From: Isoetes taiwanensis
Taxonomy: Eukaryota; Streptophyta; Lycopodiopsida; Isoetales; Isoetaceae
Assembly: GCA_021234155.1 (NCBI GenBank)
Contig: JAJEKV010000070.1
Location: forward strand, 4,926,754 to 4,990,753
Direction of reading: 5' to 3'
DNA: 64,000 bases
In this document: positions 12,301 through 26,311 of the stretch, one piece after another
Position numbering within the stretch: the stretch's first letter is position 1
Layout of the letters: each line of letters starts with the position of its first letter
Translations under genes and position numbers: made by a program
The notes under the pieces: model-generated
The model's input: the letters and a program-made list of their open reading frames with translations, nothing else
Told to the model about the DNA's origin: nothing
The model's database searches: none

Positions 12301-15300
12301 AAATTCGAAAATTGGGCGTGTCTTTGGAGATGAATTAGGGATCCGGGCAAAAATGCAGAATTTATTTTAGTGCAATGCATTAATTGCGAATTCTGAATGT
12401 CTTGCCAGCTTTAAAGCCCCCAGACTTCTACTTGCCACATCGGAGGAGGAAAGGGGCCCAAACTCCCGCTCCGTCCCGGTTCCCTTGCTCCGTTATTCTC
12501 GACTCGCGCTTCGGCCGGGTCCCAAGTGCAACAGGACCCGGGACTTCGGCCCCCCAAAGCGTAAACCCTTCTAGAGCACGGCAGCCCACGGGGTTTCACG
12601 TTTGAGCCCTCTCCTTGTCCCGGTCGGCGGGACCTTTGCCGTGTCTTGAAGTGGAGTTGGGGTGTTGGCCTTGAGCCCATGGACCCTAAAATCCCTCCGG
12701 GAAGCTTCTTGCAAATTTCCTCTCCCAAGGCCACGGGGACGGACGGGCGACCTCCCTCTCTCGACTCATGATTTGGCTCGCCAATGGACTCGAACGTCGA
12801 CATTGCCACAGGGACCAAGTTCCGATGGCGAAGACCACCGAACTCCAAGAAAGCCAAAATTAGCTCACTTCCATCACACTTTTCGTAGTCAATTGGCCTA
12901 GGATGTGGATGCGGGATCTCTTGTCGTGGAGGCGTGAGTGTTTCCTTCTTTTGCAAAACCGGCCTTGTAACTTGCTCCCTAGGGTAATTTCGCCATTCGG
13001 ACGATTTGGCGGGGTCTATTTGCCATTCGAACCTCCCGATGCCCGACGACAAAGCAGTCTGCGGTTTCTACAAAGGCCACATCGGGGCGCCCAGCGGTTT
13101 GACAAGTTCTCCGGACCGATCACGGAATCTTTTGGGCCTTCCAAAGGGGCCTGAGCGGAGGATCAGCGGTCGGATAGGGAGCAGGGCTCGGGGAGGGTGG
13201 TCATTAAGCGTCGTGCGGCCGGGGGCTTGCTGCCGGGAAGGGCTGCCTCGGGGAACTTTTTGGATCCCTCCTCACGGGGTCAGGACTCTCCCCTCTTGTG
13301 AGGGATCCACCAAGGTCACAGCCTCGTTTGACTTGGGGAAGGGTGCCGGCTTTCGGTTGCCACAGCGGGCTGCCCCGGCCCGTTCTAATACTAACCCTTT
13401 GACCTAGACCTTCTCAGAAAATTCCGAAAATTGGGCGTGTCTTTGGAGATGAATTAGGGATCCGGTGGCAAAAAATCGGAATTTATTTTCGTGCAATGCA
13501 TTAATTGCAATTTATGAATGTCTTGCCAGCTTACCAAAGCCCCGACTTCTACTTGCCACATCGGGGAGGAGGACAGGCCCAAACTCCATCCGTCAGTTCC
13601 CCTTGCTCCGTATTCTCATTTCTTTTCTTCGGCCATGTCCCAAGTGCAGCAGGACCGGGACTTCGGCCCCCAAAACGTAAACCCTTCTAGAGCACAGCAA
13701 CCCACGGGGTTTACGTTTGGAGGCCCTCTCCTTGTCGGTCGGGGGACCTTGCGTGTCTTGAAGTGGGTTGGGGTGTTGGCCTTGAGCAGCGGACCCTAAA
13801 ATCCCTCGGGAGCTGCTTGCCCCAAATTTCCTCTCCCCAAGGCCACGGGGGCCGGACCGAGGCGACCTCCCTCTCTCGAATCGCGATCGACTCGCCAATG
13901 GACTCGAGAACGTCGACATTGCCACGGGGACCAAGTTAAGGTGGCGAGGAAGACCACCCGAACTCCAAGAAGCCAAAGTAGCTCACTTCCATCACACTCG
14001 TAGTCAATTGGCCTAGGATGTGGATGCGGGGATCTTGTCGTGGAGGCGTGAGTGTTTCCTTCTTTTACAAAAACCCCTTGTAACTTGCTCCCTAGGGTAA
14101 TTTACGCCATTCGGACCGATTTGGCGGGGTCTATTTGCCATTCGGAGCCTCCCGGTGCGAGCGACAAAACAGTCGCGGTTTCTACAAAGTAGACACTCGG
14201 GGCGCCCGTGGTTTGACAAGTTCTCGGGCCGATCTGGAATCTTTTGGACCTTCAGAAGAGGGGCCCTGAGCGGAGGATCAGCGGTCCGGATAGGGGCGGG
14301 CTCGGGAGGGTGGTCATTAGCGTCTTGACCCGGGGGGGCCCTTTTTGCGAGGGGAAGGAGCTGCCTCGGGGAACGTTTTTGGATCCCGCCTCACGGGGTC
14401 CAGGACTCTCCCCCTCTTGTGAGGATCCACTGCAGGTCACGGCCTCGTTTGACTTGGGGAAGGGTGCGGCTTTCGGTTGCCACAGCGGGCTGCCCGACCG
14501 TTTCTAATGCTAACCCTTTGACCTAGACCTTCTCCCAGAAAATTCCGAAAAGTTGGGCCGTGTCTTGGAGATGAATTAGGGATCGGTGGCAAAAAATGGA
14601 ATTTATTTTAAAATGCAATGCATTAATTGCGAATTCTGAATGTCTTGCCAGCTACAAAGCCCCCGACTTCTACTTGCCACATCGGAGGAGGGCGGCCCAA
14701 ACTCCCGCTCGTCGGTTCCCCTTACTCCCCCGTATTCTCGGCTTTAGCTTCGGCCAGTCCCAAGTGCAACAGACCAGGACTTCGGCCCCAAAGCGTAAAC
14801 CCTTCTAGAGCACGGCAGCCCACCCGGGGTTTCACGTTTGAGGAGGCCCTCTCCTTGTCCGGTCGGTAGGGACCTTTGCGGCGGTGTCTTGAAGTGGAGT
14901 TGGGGTGTTGGCCTTGAGCCTTGACCCTAAAATCCCTCAGGAGGCACCCCCAATTTCCCTCCCCAAGGCCACGGGGGCCGGACGAGGCGACCTCCCCTCT
15001 CGGAATCGCGATCGGCTCGCCAATGGACTCGAGCACATCGACATTGCCACAGGGACCAAGTTAGTGGCGAAGACCACCGAACTCAAGAAGCGCCAAAGTA
15101 GCTCACTTCCATCACACTTTCGTAGTCAATTGGCCTAGGATGTGGATGCGGGATCTTGTCGTGGAGGCGTGAGTGTTTCCTTCTTTTGCCAAAACCGGCC
15201 AGTGTAACTTGCTCCCTAGGGTAATTTAAGCCATTCGGACGATTTGGCGGGGTCGATTTGCCATTAGGAGCCTCCCGGTGCCGAGCGACAAAGCGGTCGC

Positions 15301-17876
15301 GGTTTCTACAAAGTAGACATCCCGGGGCCCCAGGGTTTGACAAGTTCTCGGACCCGTCTGGAATCTTTTGGGCCTTCCAGAAGAGGGGGCCATGAGCGGA
15401 GGATCAGCGGTGGGATAGGGGCAGGGCTCAGGAGGGTGGTCATTGCAGCGTGCGACCGGGGGGGACTGCCGAAGGAAGGGCTGCCTCGGGGAACTTTTTG
15501 GATCCGCCTCACGGGGTCTGGGACTCTCCCCTCTTGTGAGGATCCACACCCAAGGTCACGGCCTCGTTTGACTTGGGGAAGGGTGCCGGCTTCGGTTGCC
15601 ACACCGCAGCGGGCTGCCCGACCCGGATTCTAATGCTAACCCTTTGACCTAGACCTTCTCAGAAAATTCCGAAAAATTGGGCCGTGTCTTTGGAGATGAA
15701 TTAGGGATCCGGCCACGCAAAAATGAATTTATTTTAGGTGCAATGCATTAATTCCGAATTTACGAATGTCTTGCCCTTTGCAAAAGCCCCCAGACTTCTA
15801 CTTGCCACATGGAGGAGGAAAGGCCCCAAACTCCATCCGTCGGAGTTCCCCTTGCTCCGTATTCTCGGCTGCTTGCTTCGGCCCGGTCCCAAATGCAGCA
15901 GACCGGGACTTCGGCCCCAAAGCATAAACCCTTCTAGAGCACAGCAGCCCACGGGGGTTTGCGTTTGGGAGGCCCTCTCCTTGTCGGTCGTAGGGACCTT
16001 CTTGCCGTGTCTTGAAGTGGAGTTGGGGTGTTGGCCTTGGGCCGCGGACCCTAAAATCCCTCCGGAGGCACTTGCCCCAAATTTCCTCTCCCCAAGGCCA
16101 CGGGGCCGGACGGGGGCGACCTCCCTCTCGGAAATCATGATTTGGCTCGCCAATGGACTCGAGCATCCGACATTGCCACGGGGACCAAGTTCCGTGGCAG
16201 AAGACCACCCGAACTCAAGCGCCAAAGTAGCTCACTTCCATCACACACTCGTAGTCAATTGGCTAGGATGTGGATGTAGGGATCTTGTCGTGGGAGGCGT
16301 GAGTGTTTCCTTCTTTTTGCCTAGTGTAACTTGCTCCCTAGGGTAATTTAGCCATTCCGGACGATTTAGCGGGTCTATTTGCCATTCGAACCTCCCGGTG
16401 CCCCGAGACACAAAGCAGTCTGCGGTTTCTACAAAGGCCCGACCTCGGGGCGCCCTTGGTTTGACAAGTTCTCGGACCCGTCTGGAATCTTTTGGACCTT
16501 CCGAAGGGGGCCTGAGCGGAGGATCAAGCGGTCGGATAGGGGGGCCGGGGCTCCGGGAGGTGGTCGATAGCGTCTGACCCCGGGGGCTTGGCCGGAAAGA
16601 GGGACTGCCTCGGGAACTTTTGGATCCCGCCTCACGGGAGTCAGGACTCTCCCCTCTTGTGAGGATCCACAAAGGGTCGGCCTCGTTTGACTTGGGAAGG
16701 GTGCGGCTCGGTTGCCCACCAGGCTGCCCCGACCATTCTAATACTAACCCTTTGACCTAGACCTTCTCCGAAAATTCGAAAATTGGGCGTGTCTTTGGAG
16801 ATGAATTAGGGATCAGTGGCAAAAATCGGAATTTATTTTTGTTTTTTAATGCATTAATTACGAATTTACTGAATGTCTTGCCAGCACCAAAAGCCCCCGA
16901 CTTCTACTTGCCACATCCGGAGGAGGGCTGGGCCCAAACTCGCTCGTCGGTTCCCCCTTGCTCCGTATTCTGGGTGGCTTCTTCGGCGGTCCCAAGTGCA
17001 GCAGGGCCAGGGACTCGGCCCCCAAAGCATAAACCCTTCTAGAGCATGGCAACCCCACAGGGGTTTCGTTTTGGAGGCCCTCCTTGTCGGGTCGGCAGGA
17101 CCTTGCACCGTGTCTTGAAGTGGGGTTGGGGTGTTGGCCTTGAGGCTTGGACCCTAAAATCCTCAGGGCTGCTTGCCCCAAATTTCCTCTCCCCAAGGCC
17201 AGGGAGGGGCCAGGGCCGGGCGACCTCCCCTCTCTGGGAATCGCTTGATCGGCTCTGCCAATGGACTGGAAGCGTCGACATTGCCCTGGGGACCAGTTCC
17301 ATTAGCCAGAAGACCACCACGACCTCCAAAAGCGTAAAGTAGCTCACTTCCATCACACTTTCGTGGTCCGTTGGCCTAGGATGTGCATGCGGGATCTTGT
17401 AAAATGGAGGCGTGAGTGTTTCCTTCTTTTACCAAACCCGGCCAGGTGTAACTTGCTCCCTCGGGTAATTTCGCCATTCGGACGATTTGGCGGGGTGATT
17501 TTCATTCCGGAGACTCCCCGTCTTGAGCGACAAAACAAGTTTTCTACAAAGTAGACCTCCCGGGGCCAGCTTGGTTTGACAAGTTCTCCCGGACCCGATC
17601 ACGGAATCTTTTGGACCTTCGAAGAGGGGCCTGAGCGGAGGATCCAGCGATTGGGATAGGGGAAGACTCCGGAGGAGTGGTCATTAAGCGTCACGCCCGG
17701 GGGCCGGCGGGGAAGAGCTGCCTGGGGAACTGGATCCGCCTCACGGGCTGGGACTCTCCCTCTTGTGAGGGATCCGCAAGTCTGACACCGTTTGACTTGG
17801 GGAAGGGTGCCGGCTTCGGTTGCCACCGCAGCGGGCTGCCCGACGTTCTATCACTAACCCTTTGGCCTAGACCTTC
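9375..17876. repeat. GC-rich satellite array, about 1.12-kb period, about seven units
   Basis: A landmark (GCATTAATT after TTTATTTT) recurs at about 9503, 11264, 12377, 13498, 14619, 15745 and 16851. Spacings are 1761, 1113, 1121, 1121, 1126 and 1106. The long first interval contains two extra partial copies of the segment with CCCTTCTAGAGCACGGCA (about 9680, 9980, 10325). Other unit landmarks are CCACATCGG, GGTGTTGGCC, CACTTCCATCACAC and CTTTGACCTAGACC. Units differ by many small GC-rich indels. Open frames occur on both strands but shift at these indels, so I call no gene. The array ends abruptly at 17876 against the first LTR-like unit. Confidence 0.93.
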
Positions 17877-20714
17877 TGGTGGAAATGGAGTCCAGATTTC
17901 TTCTTCATTACTGCATCTTCGCCGGGACTGCTAGCAGTTATGGTAAAACATTTTTGCTACCGCGGCTTTCCGTTCAGGCGAAGAATGCAACACATATCCA
18001 TCACGGCGTTACCCGGTTACAAATGGAAGGCACAATACCTAAAACATCATTTCCATAATATTTCCATATCTGTGTATCAATTTCCACATTAGCATTTTAA
18101 TGCATTATGCTAGAGTTTTAGAATTCTACCCGGTCTTAGCGTACAAAGTATAGAGTGTAAAGTATTTTTACATCCTTTTAGAAAGCATATCAATGTTCCT
18201 ATTTCAAATCTCATATGAGCATTTAATTTTCAAATTCGAGAAAATATATTGTTCACAAAGTAATTACGCATTCATATAATTTCTAAATAGCAAAGATCTT
18301 ATTTTATTATATCATATGTCAACATACAAATTCCAGCACATTAATTTCCCCAATATATATTATATCATAGTTTAAAACATGTAGACCATTATCATAAACT
18401 ATCTCTACATCTCAAAGTTTTTTACGAATAGCCATGCATTAATTTATGTAACAAAGAGTTTCATGAAGGAATCTAACTTATATCTTTCTTTCAATTATGA
18501 CTGACTACAATCTCTCATCATATCTTTTGCCAATATTCTTAGTACCCCTCGGAGTTTAGTTAGATCTCACCAAATGAAGTATGAGATCTGGATTTGTTGA
18601 TCGTTTTCCGTTAATATCATCTTCCCTTGTGGTAGCTTTTTGTGTTGCCACCTTGTAAATTTGAAAGAGCGAGGGAGATGGTGTCTCGATTTTTTACGCA
18701 CCCAAACGGACCAATATTAGCATGAAAAATGGTAATAAGGAAAGCGTCGGGTAAGCAATGAGACACTATGGCTCGCCCTTCACTATTCTTTTCAAAGAAG
18801 AATGGTGTATTATAAGCAAAATGAGCTCTAGAACTTACCATAAATCTTAGAAAAAGCACAAATTATCTAAAAGCTGCATACACCAGCTTTTAGTCCGCAT
18901 ATTAGCATAAAATCAGCCAAATGGAAAGCATACAAGTCTTAACCTTGCTGACCCATTAACCCAACCAATAGCAAATCTCAAATGCAAAGAGTCTTTGGTT
19001 TTCAAGAAAAATAGAAAAATGTGTTCAAATGCAATAAATATTAGTGTATGGTCGCTTACCCGCATCATATATATGAATCAACAATTAATAAAATAAGGTA
19101 CATTATTCTAGGGCAATGTATCATCCTAAACACCTAAAATGAAACGCCAACAAAACTTGTGAGCAAAATACTTGGTCACATTAGTTTATTTCTACATTAG
19201 TTTATCCGATCTCATTAGATTCTACTCACACTTAGATAAGCATGTGCAGTAGCCTTAAATAAGCAGATGTCATAAACCATCTGGCTTTATGGCAAAAACC
19301 GGATGTATGCAGGCCATGTAAAGCTCAGATATTTCAACAAAATCGTCATCCAAAACTATGTATCAGGATGCAAGTTTCTGTAGCATGTTTCAGAAATATT
19401 TCTAGATAGACTTTTCACGAAAAAATCATTTGTTTTATCATGAATCATTACCAAAAGTGGACTACAAATTCAGATAAGCTATCCCTGTTAAGCATAGTAT
19501 GTATTCTAGAGCAAATATCGAGCAAATCGGCATCTTACCATAAGAATAGCATCAAACCTATTCTTAGCCCATACAAGGCATCATTTTTATCTCTGTTTTT
19601 GCATGAGTCATTACTAAACGTAGACTACAAAAACAGATAAGCTATAGGAACCTGGTTTTGGTCGCTCCTCTTCCTGGCCTCTTGCTTCGTTCGTTCTTCA
19701 TCATTATCATTCCATGCTTGTCTCATTGGAGGAGGGTTCCAGCTCGTTGTACCCTGCTACCGCAAATATAAACACCTTTAGGCATTTTGGATCTTCCACA
19801 AGCGAGGCGGTGATTTTAAATCTGAGTAAGCCGCTTGAAGTTGTATTTAGGTATGCCTAAACCTAAATATCAAAACGAATTTTTGTCCTCAAAAAGCCAC
19901 ATTTGTGCCATTACGCATCTACTTGGTTATGTGAGAGACAATCAAAGCCATTCAAATTGCCATAATCAGATAATTTCGGACACTTTTGGCTTTGCCCAAA
20001 ATATTCTAAGGCATTTACCATATATCGATGCATTTAAACGCATTTAATGCCACCGTCCATCTTAATTATGTGGCATGGCAAAATATCCCATCATATTTGA
20101 ACAATATTTTGGAAGCCCTATAAGGTCCCGTAATTAAAAGCAACTTCGGCATCTTCAAATGGTGTTCCATTATCGTGAGTACTTTGGACCAACTTACAAG
20201 GTACATTGACGCCCATCTTTCAAATAATAAAAGGTGCATGCATGCATAAGTTCTTACTATAGGAAAAGTTTATTGTAATACCTCTTTATAAAAATTATGA
20301 TCCATAAAGTCAATGAATATATTATAAGACTTAGAAGAAATATGCAACTTTTAAGAAATTAGAGTATTAGCATATCATGAAAAAAGCTTGTAGAAATTTT
20401 TGCATCGATCAAATAATAACCTATTAACCATATGTTTATACCATTCTTGTGTGGCTCAAATTTATCCAACGAACCACTAAAGAACAACTTTTGGCAACTT
20501 CATTCTATAGTTGGCCCATGTGGACTATGTTTACACCATGTGAACCATGTGACATGGCATACATTAGACTAAAAAATTCATATAAAAGAGCACCCTTTGC
20601 ACACCTTCCATAGGCATATCTAAATCATTGGAGCATTATCAAAAGATGAAGAATCTTCTTCTTCTTCTTCTTCTTCTTCTTCTTCTTCTTCTTCTTCTTC
20701 TTCTTCTTCTTCTT

Positions 20715-20744
<30 letters not shown>
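17877..20744 (-). mobile_element. LTR-like unit D (oldest-looking member of the chain)
   Basis: This AT-rich unit begins near AGATTTCTTCTTCATTAC and ends in (TTC)n. It shares two landmarks with the other units. One is a mini-hairpin region (CCATCACGGCGTTACCCGG, about 17996-18017) corresponding to the CCACCCTGG..CCAGG of the others. The second is a block CACCCAAAC-GACCAA-ATTAGCA ... GCTCGCCCTTCAC at about 18690-18785. It is more diverged than the A and B units. No ORF of note. Orientation is given by homology to the RT-bearing unit. Confidence 0.6.
20654..20744. repeat. (TTC)n microsatellite, about 30 units
   Basis: This is an uninterrupted TTC run at the junction of units D and A1. It reads (GAA)n on the coding strand of the retroelements. 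Pure homopurine/homopyrimidine runs of this length can form triplexes. Confidence 0.97.
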
Positions 20745-20745
<1 letters not shown>

Positions 20746-23199
20746 TTCATATTTACATCCAGATTTACACTATTTAATGTACAAAAACAAAAAAACAGCT
20801 CCATTCAGGATGTAAATGATTCCCAAATATCCACCCTGGGTTTTTACGCCAGGCCACATCAGGCACTCTCCAAACCATAGCCATATACTTTTCTAAATTT
20901 GAAAAACACATTCCGTATATTTGTAAAATTGATAAATATATCCGTACAAAGTATGAAGTATGAAGTGTAACATGTAATGTAACTTATAATGTATAAATTC
21001 TAAAATATACAATAGAAAGTGTAAAGCATAAAATATAAAATCTAGAGTTTTCAATTACATTCCTGTATTTCATGATTCCATTTGAAAGTATTCCATCCTC
21101 TTCTACGTTAACGACATCCTGGAAGCAAAATAGAGACAATTGGAGGAGAGAACCCGTACCTGCAGCCAATCAATACACAATTAGCATGATAATGGTAAAT
21201 GTGCAAGGGCCAAAAGGTACATTGGGTCTCTCAGTTTATCACTGATCACCAATTGTATCCTTTTGCCCTGAGATGCATTAACTAAAAAGGCCTGGAATAG
21301 TAACTTATTTAGCATAGTACTAATTGATCTCAATCATTTCCATTAGACGAGAACTAATTTCTTAGCCCCAAATCTAGCTGGTCATGTTGATAACTTGTTC
21401 TACAGCATGATAATTTCCTTACAGCTTTAAGTATCAAATCTTTGACATTTTAGACTTTCTCAATTTGACTATTTATACTTCCTCAATTTGTTCTCAGCAT
21501 ATTGTTCCCACATTAAATCCATTTACATCTTCCAGTTCATATCAATGTCAACCATAAGATTTATAATGTACGATATAGAACTCCGTATAGATTCTTTAAT
21601 CCGTAGATTCTCAAACATAGACTCTTGAGCATATAAATTCTCAGATATAACCATAAATATTCTCAAATAGCTACTTTTTCCAGACTTACAAACCATAGAA
21701 ATATTTCAAAGCCAACATATAACAAAGCTCAAACCAAACCTGATTTAGAGAGCTTCGATTATTTTTTGATATTATATTGTCGCTAGTGGTGTCTACATGA
21801 CGATGCATTGCCATATTCGATGATCATGGCATCATCACTTCTATAACAGAGTTTGCCCATTGAACACTAGAAGTGAATGGACCTCTTGTACATACAATTT
21901 TCTGCCATAAAATTACGGTCACCATAGATCAACGACCATTAAGGCAAAACATTCTCTATACTTGGTAGGAAATAATATAAAATAAAATAAATGAGTGCTT
22001 CAATTAAGATGTGAATGCACATCTACAATCTAGAGTAGCCACATTATTTTGATAAAGCATAAAAACGTGATTCATACCTCGGAGATTGAGAAAAGGATTG
22101 AGACCATATAATCCAAAGTAGTTTTATGAGACATCCTTAAGAACATGTCCTCTAGATAGCTGCAACACTATCGAGGCGATTAAACTTGCCATATCTTCAT
22201 GTATCCATCCCGCACATATATCATATTCTTGCATAGATATCATATGCTTGCATGACTTTATAAACTCAAAGAGTACCGTCCATGCATACTTGGCTTATCA
22301 AGGATTCAGATTTGCAGCAGGAAGCATCAAGAGCCGCATTTTAAGCAAAACTATCACCGCTTTAAGAAAATCCCTTATCCCTTATAAGAACTTCACGGTG
22401 ATATCCATTGTAAAGAAGATCACCGGTTTATGTGAAGATGCGCTTGTCCATTTAGCATTAATATATCTGGATGTAGAGAGTAACAATCTCCTTTGGAAAA
22501 ACCAAACGCTGCTCCAAGCCATGCCAAATTCGGCTTCATTGGCTATTCAAAATCCGGCTATTTTAGCCATGCCAAAACCGTGTGCATGGCGCCCAAAAAC
22601 TAGGTCGACCATGCCTTTTAGGGCTTATACAAATGCGGCTTCTAAAACTGCCATTCTTATCTACTTTTTTGACAATACATTCCTTAGGAATTCTTTATCC
22701 GTAGACCATTTGGTAGTCCCATCACAAATATGTGCCTTAGAGCAAAAACTTTTTGGAGATTTAGCATCTCATGTACTTCATTGGGCTTTATGGCTATTAA
22801 TTGCACCCTTTGTGCCACATTGAAGATGGACGTATACATAGCCTTTAAAATAATGTTGTATCTTGCACATCATACATCACCCATTAATAATTATCACAAC
22901 ATAGCATTATAGTTATCCCATGTCATCCACTTGAGCTTGTTATCTAAGGAAAATATTTCCCTTCGTGTCACTTTCAAAGGTCCCTTGTAAACCAACATTT
23001 TCTAAGGCAATATGCCAATTTCAAGTATCCTTACTTTGTCAGATATCATATTCCCAAGTAGAAGGCCATCTGTGTTCCCATAATAAACCATATCCGCTTT
23101 CTACCCATTAGAACATGCATTCTGTGTCTTATAAATCAATAAACGTGCATTACAACAAAATAAATCAAATGTCATCATATTTTTCAAAGTCACGTATCA
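20744..23199 (-). repeat. LTR-like unit A, copy 1
   Basis: About 2.45 kb, near-identical to 23861-26311. It starts TTATTCATATTTACATCC and diverges after CACGTATCA. The conserved mini-hairpin CCACCCTGG..CCAGG is at 20832-20857. Most of the roughly dozen differences between the copies lie in CNG or CCG context. The unit has a 191-codon + strand open frame (22248-22823) that is antisense to the retroelement chain and is probably chance. Confidence 0.9.
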
Positions 23200-23232
23200 A
23201 AGAAAAGAAGATCCACAGAGAATATTCTGTTA

Positions 23233-23267
23233 TTCTTCTTCTTCTTCTTCTTCTTCTTCTTCTTCTC
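23233..23267. repeat. (TTC)n microsatellite
   Basis: About 11 TTC units at the 3' side of unit A1, directly followed by CCCACATCCCTCCCTC, the same context as the tract at 32298-32346. Confidence 0.95.
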
Positions 23268-23313
23268 CCACATCCCTCCCTCAGGATGTAGGACACCTCT
23301 TTTTATAAGGAAA

Positions 23314-23345
23314 GTAGGACCCCCCTATAAAAAGAGGGGTCCTAC
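23314..23345 (-). terminator. Hairpin near the 3' end of the retroelement internal region
   Basis: GTAGGACCCC pairs with GGGGTCCTAC around a 12-nt loop. An overlapping alternative pairing uses CCTCTTTTTATA upstream (23297-23308) with TATAAAAAGAGG. The position next to the (GAA)n tract on the coding strand matches the hairpin at 32400-32432. A role as 3' recognition structure is inference. Confidence 0.6.
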
Positions 23346-23860
23346 TTCCTTACACCAGAAGAAAGTAAATTAGTTTGATTATAAGTATAGAGTATTGGGT
23401 ACAGTGGACCCAATCTCTAAGCCTTGCCCACAAAGGGCCAAGGCCAGTCTATAAATTTGCAACGTACATGAGGCACATTGGGCCATAAGTACTATGCACA
23501 GTAGTATTTAATCAAGGCGCAGTGGGCCAAGATAAGTTTTCCACTTGAATAGCATTTACTGAATAAGGCACAATGTGCCAGTGTCCAATTCTTAACCTGT
23601 AAATGTTAAACAGAGAAGCTAAAAGCTCAGCAACTACCATACCTCTTTTACCTATTCAGAGTGACTTTAATTGGACAACATCTTATGGAGTATCTTCCAC
23701 CTCCATATTAGTATGATGCTCCAACCTGATATTTAAGCACTGAAATAATTACACAAACCATTAGTCACCAAATAGTGGACTAACAGATAAATTCATTCAT
23801 GGTTTGCAGAAGAGATGTGTTTGCCGAATATCTCCAGCAAGTGGAAGTCACGATTTCTTC

Positions 23861-26311
23861 TTATTCATATTTACATCCAGATTTACACTATTTAATGTAC
23901 AAAAACAAAAAAACAGCTCCATTCAGGATGTAAATGATTCCCAAATATCCACCCTGGGTTTTTACGCCAGGCCACATCAGGCACTCTCCAAACCATAGCC
24001 ATATACTTTTCTAAATTTGAAAAACACATTCCGTATATTTGTAAAATTGATAAATATATCCGTACAAAGTATGAAGTATGAAGTGTAACATGTAATGTAA
24101 CTTATAATGTATAAATTCTAAAATATACAATAGAAAGTGTAAAGCATAAAATATAAAATCTAGAGTTTTCAATTACATTCCTGTATTTCATGATTCCATT
24201 TGAAAGTATTCCATCCTCTTCTACGTTAATCCCATCCCGAAGCAAAATAGAGACAATTGGAGGAGAGAACCCGCACTGCAGCCAATCAATACACAATTAG
24301 CATGATAATGGTAAATGTGCAAGGGCCAAAAGGTACATTGGGTCTCTCAGTTTATCACTGATCACCAATTGTATCCTTTTGCCCTGAGATGCATTAACTA
24401 AAAAGGCCTGGAATAGTAACTTATTTAGCATAGTACTAATTGATCTCAATCATTTCCATTAGACGAGAACTAATTTCTTAGCCCCAAATCTAGCTGGTCA
24501 TGTTGATAACTTGTTCTACAGCATGATAATTTCCTTACAGCTTTAAGTATCAAATCTTTGACATTTTAGACTTTCTCAATTTGACTATTTATACTTCCTC
24601 AATTTGTTCTCAGCATATTGTTCCCACATTAAATCCATTTACATCTTCCAGTTCATATCAATGTCAACCATAAGATTTATAATGTACGATATAGAACTCC
24701 GTATAGATTCTTTAATCCGTAGATTCTCAAACATAGACTCTTGAGCATATAAATTCTCAGATATAACCATAAATATTCTCAAATAGCTACTTTTTCCAGA
24801 CTTACAAACCATAGAAATATTTCAAAGCCAACATATAACAAAGCTCAAACCAAACCTGATTTAGAGAGCTTCGATTATTTTTTGATATTATATTGTCGCT
24901 AGTGGTGTCTACATGACGATGCATTGCCATATTCGATGATCATGGCATCATCACTTCTATAACAGAGTTTGCCCATTGAACACTAGAAGTGAATGGACCT
25001 CTTGTACATACAATTTTCTGCCATAAAATTACGGTCACCATAGATCAACAGCCATTAAGGCAAAACATTCTCTATACTTGGTAGGAAATAATATAAAATA
25101 AAATAAATGAGTGCTTCAATTAAGATGTGAATGCACATCTACAATCTAGAGTAGCCACATTATTTTGATAAAGCATAAAAACGTGATTCATACCTCAGAG
25201 ATTCAGAAAAGGATTGAGACCATATAATCCAGTAGTTTTATGAGACATCCTTAAGAACATGTCCTCTAGATAGCTGCAACACTATCAGAGCAGATTCGCT
25301 TGCCATATCTTCATGTATCCATCCTGCACATATATCATATTCTTGCATAGATATCATATGCTTGCATGACTTTATAAACTCAAGAGTACCGTCCATGCAT
25401 ACTTGGCTTATCAAGGATTCAGATTTGCAGCAGGAAGCATCAAGAGCCGCATTTTAAGCAAAACTATCACTGCTTTAAGAAAATCCCTTATCCCTTATAA
25501 GAACTTACAGTGATATCCATTGTAAAGAAGATCACTGGTTTATGTGAAGATGCGCTTGTCCATTTAGCATTAATATATCTGGATGTAGAGAGTAACAATC
25601 TCCTTTGGAAAAACCAAACGCTGCTCCAAGCCATGCCAAATTCGGCTTCATTGGCTATTCAAAATCCGGCTATTTTAGCCATGCCAAAACCGTGTGCATG
25701 GCGCCCAAAAACTAGGTCGACCATGCCTTTTAGGGCTTATACAAATGCGGCTTCTAAAACTGCCATTCTTATCTACTTTTTTGACAATACATTCCTTAGG
25801 AATTCTTTATCCGTAGACCATTTGGTAGTCCCATCACAAATATGTGCCTTAGAGCAAAAACTTTTTGGAGATTTAGCATCTCATGTACTTCATTGGGCTT
25901 TATGGCTATTAATTGCACCCTTTGTGCCACATTGAAGATGGACGTATACATAGCCTTTAAAATAATGTTGTATCTTGCACATCATACATCACCCATTAAT
26001 AATTATCACAACATAGCATTATAGTTATCCCATGTCATCCACTTGAGCTTGTTATCTAAGGAAAATATTTCCCTTCGTGTCACTTTCAAAGGTCCCTTGT
26101 AAACCAACATTTTCTAAGGCAATATGCCAATTTCAAGTATCCTTACTTTGTCAGATATCATATTCCCAAGTAGAAGGCCATCTGTGTTCCCATAATAAAC
26201 CATATCCGCTTTCTACCCATTAGAACATGCATTCTGTGTCTTATAAATCAATAAACGTGCATTACAACAAAATAAATCAAATGTCATCATATTTTTCAAA
26301 GTCACGTATCA
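23861..26311 (-). repeat. LTR-like unit A, copy 2
   Basis: Direct repeat of 20744-23199 at about 3.1 kb distance. It lacks the last about 70 bp and the (TTC)n of copy 1. Instead it runs at 26311/26312 straight into unit B copy 1, a chimeric junction. Confidence 0.9.

Larger units (their letters stand above)
23200..23860 (-). mobile_element. Short internal region between the A repeats, non-autonomous
   Basis: It contains a (TTC)n tract (23233-23267), a conserved CCCAC..CCTCCCTC segment, a hairpin (23314-23345) and about 500 bp without an ORF. The right end (GTGGAAGTCACGATTTCTTC) matches the right end of the RT-bearing internal region near 36760. By analogy with that element, this looks like a deletion derivative that kept both ends and lost the coding part. 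Confidence 0.55.

Noticed and set aside
9512-17934. Dozens of 60-210-codon frames on both strands of the satellite
   Set aside because: Frames shift from unit to unit at small indels, no motif is shared, and GC-rich sequence has few stops by chance.
22248-22823. 191-codon + strand frame in unit A, recurring as a shorter frame at 25510-25935
   Set aside because: It is antisense to the retroelement chain, has no recognised motif, and its presence in both copies follows simply from the recent duplication.
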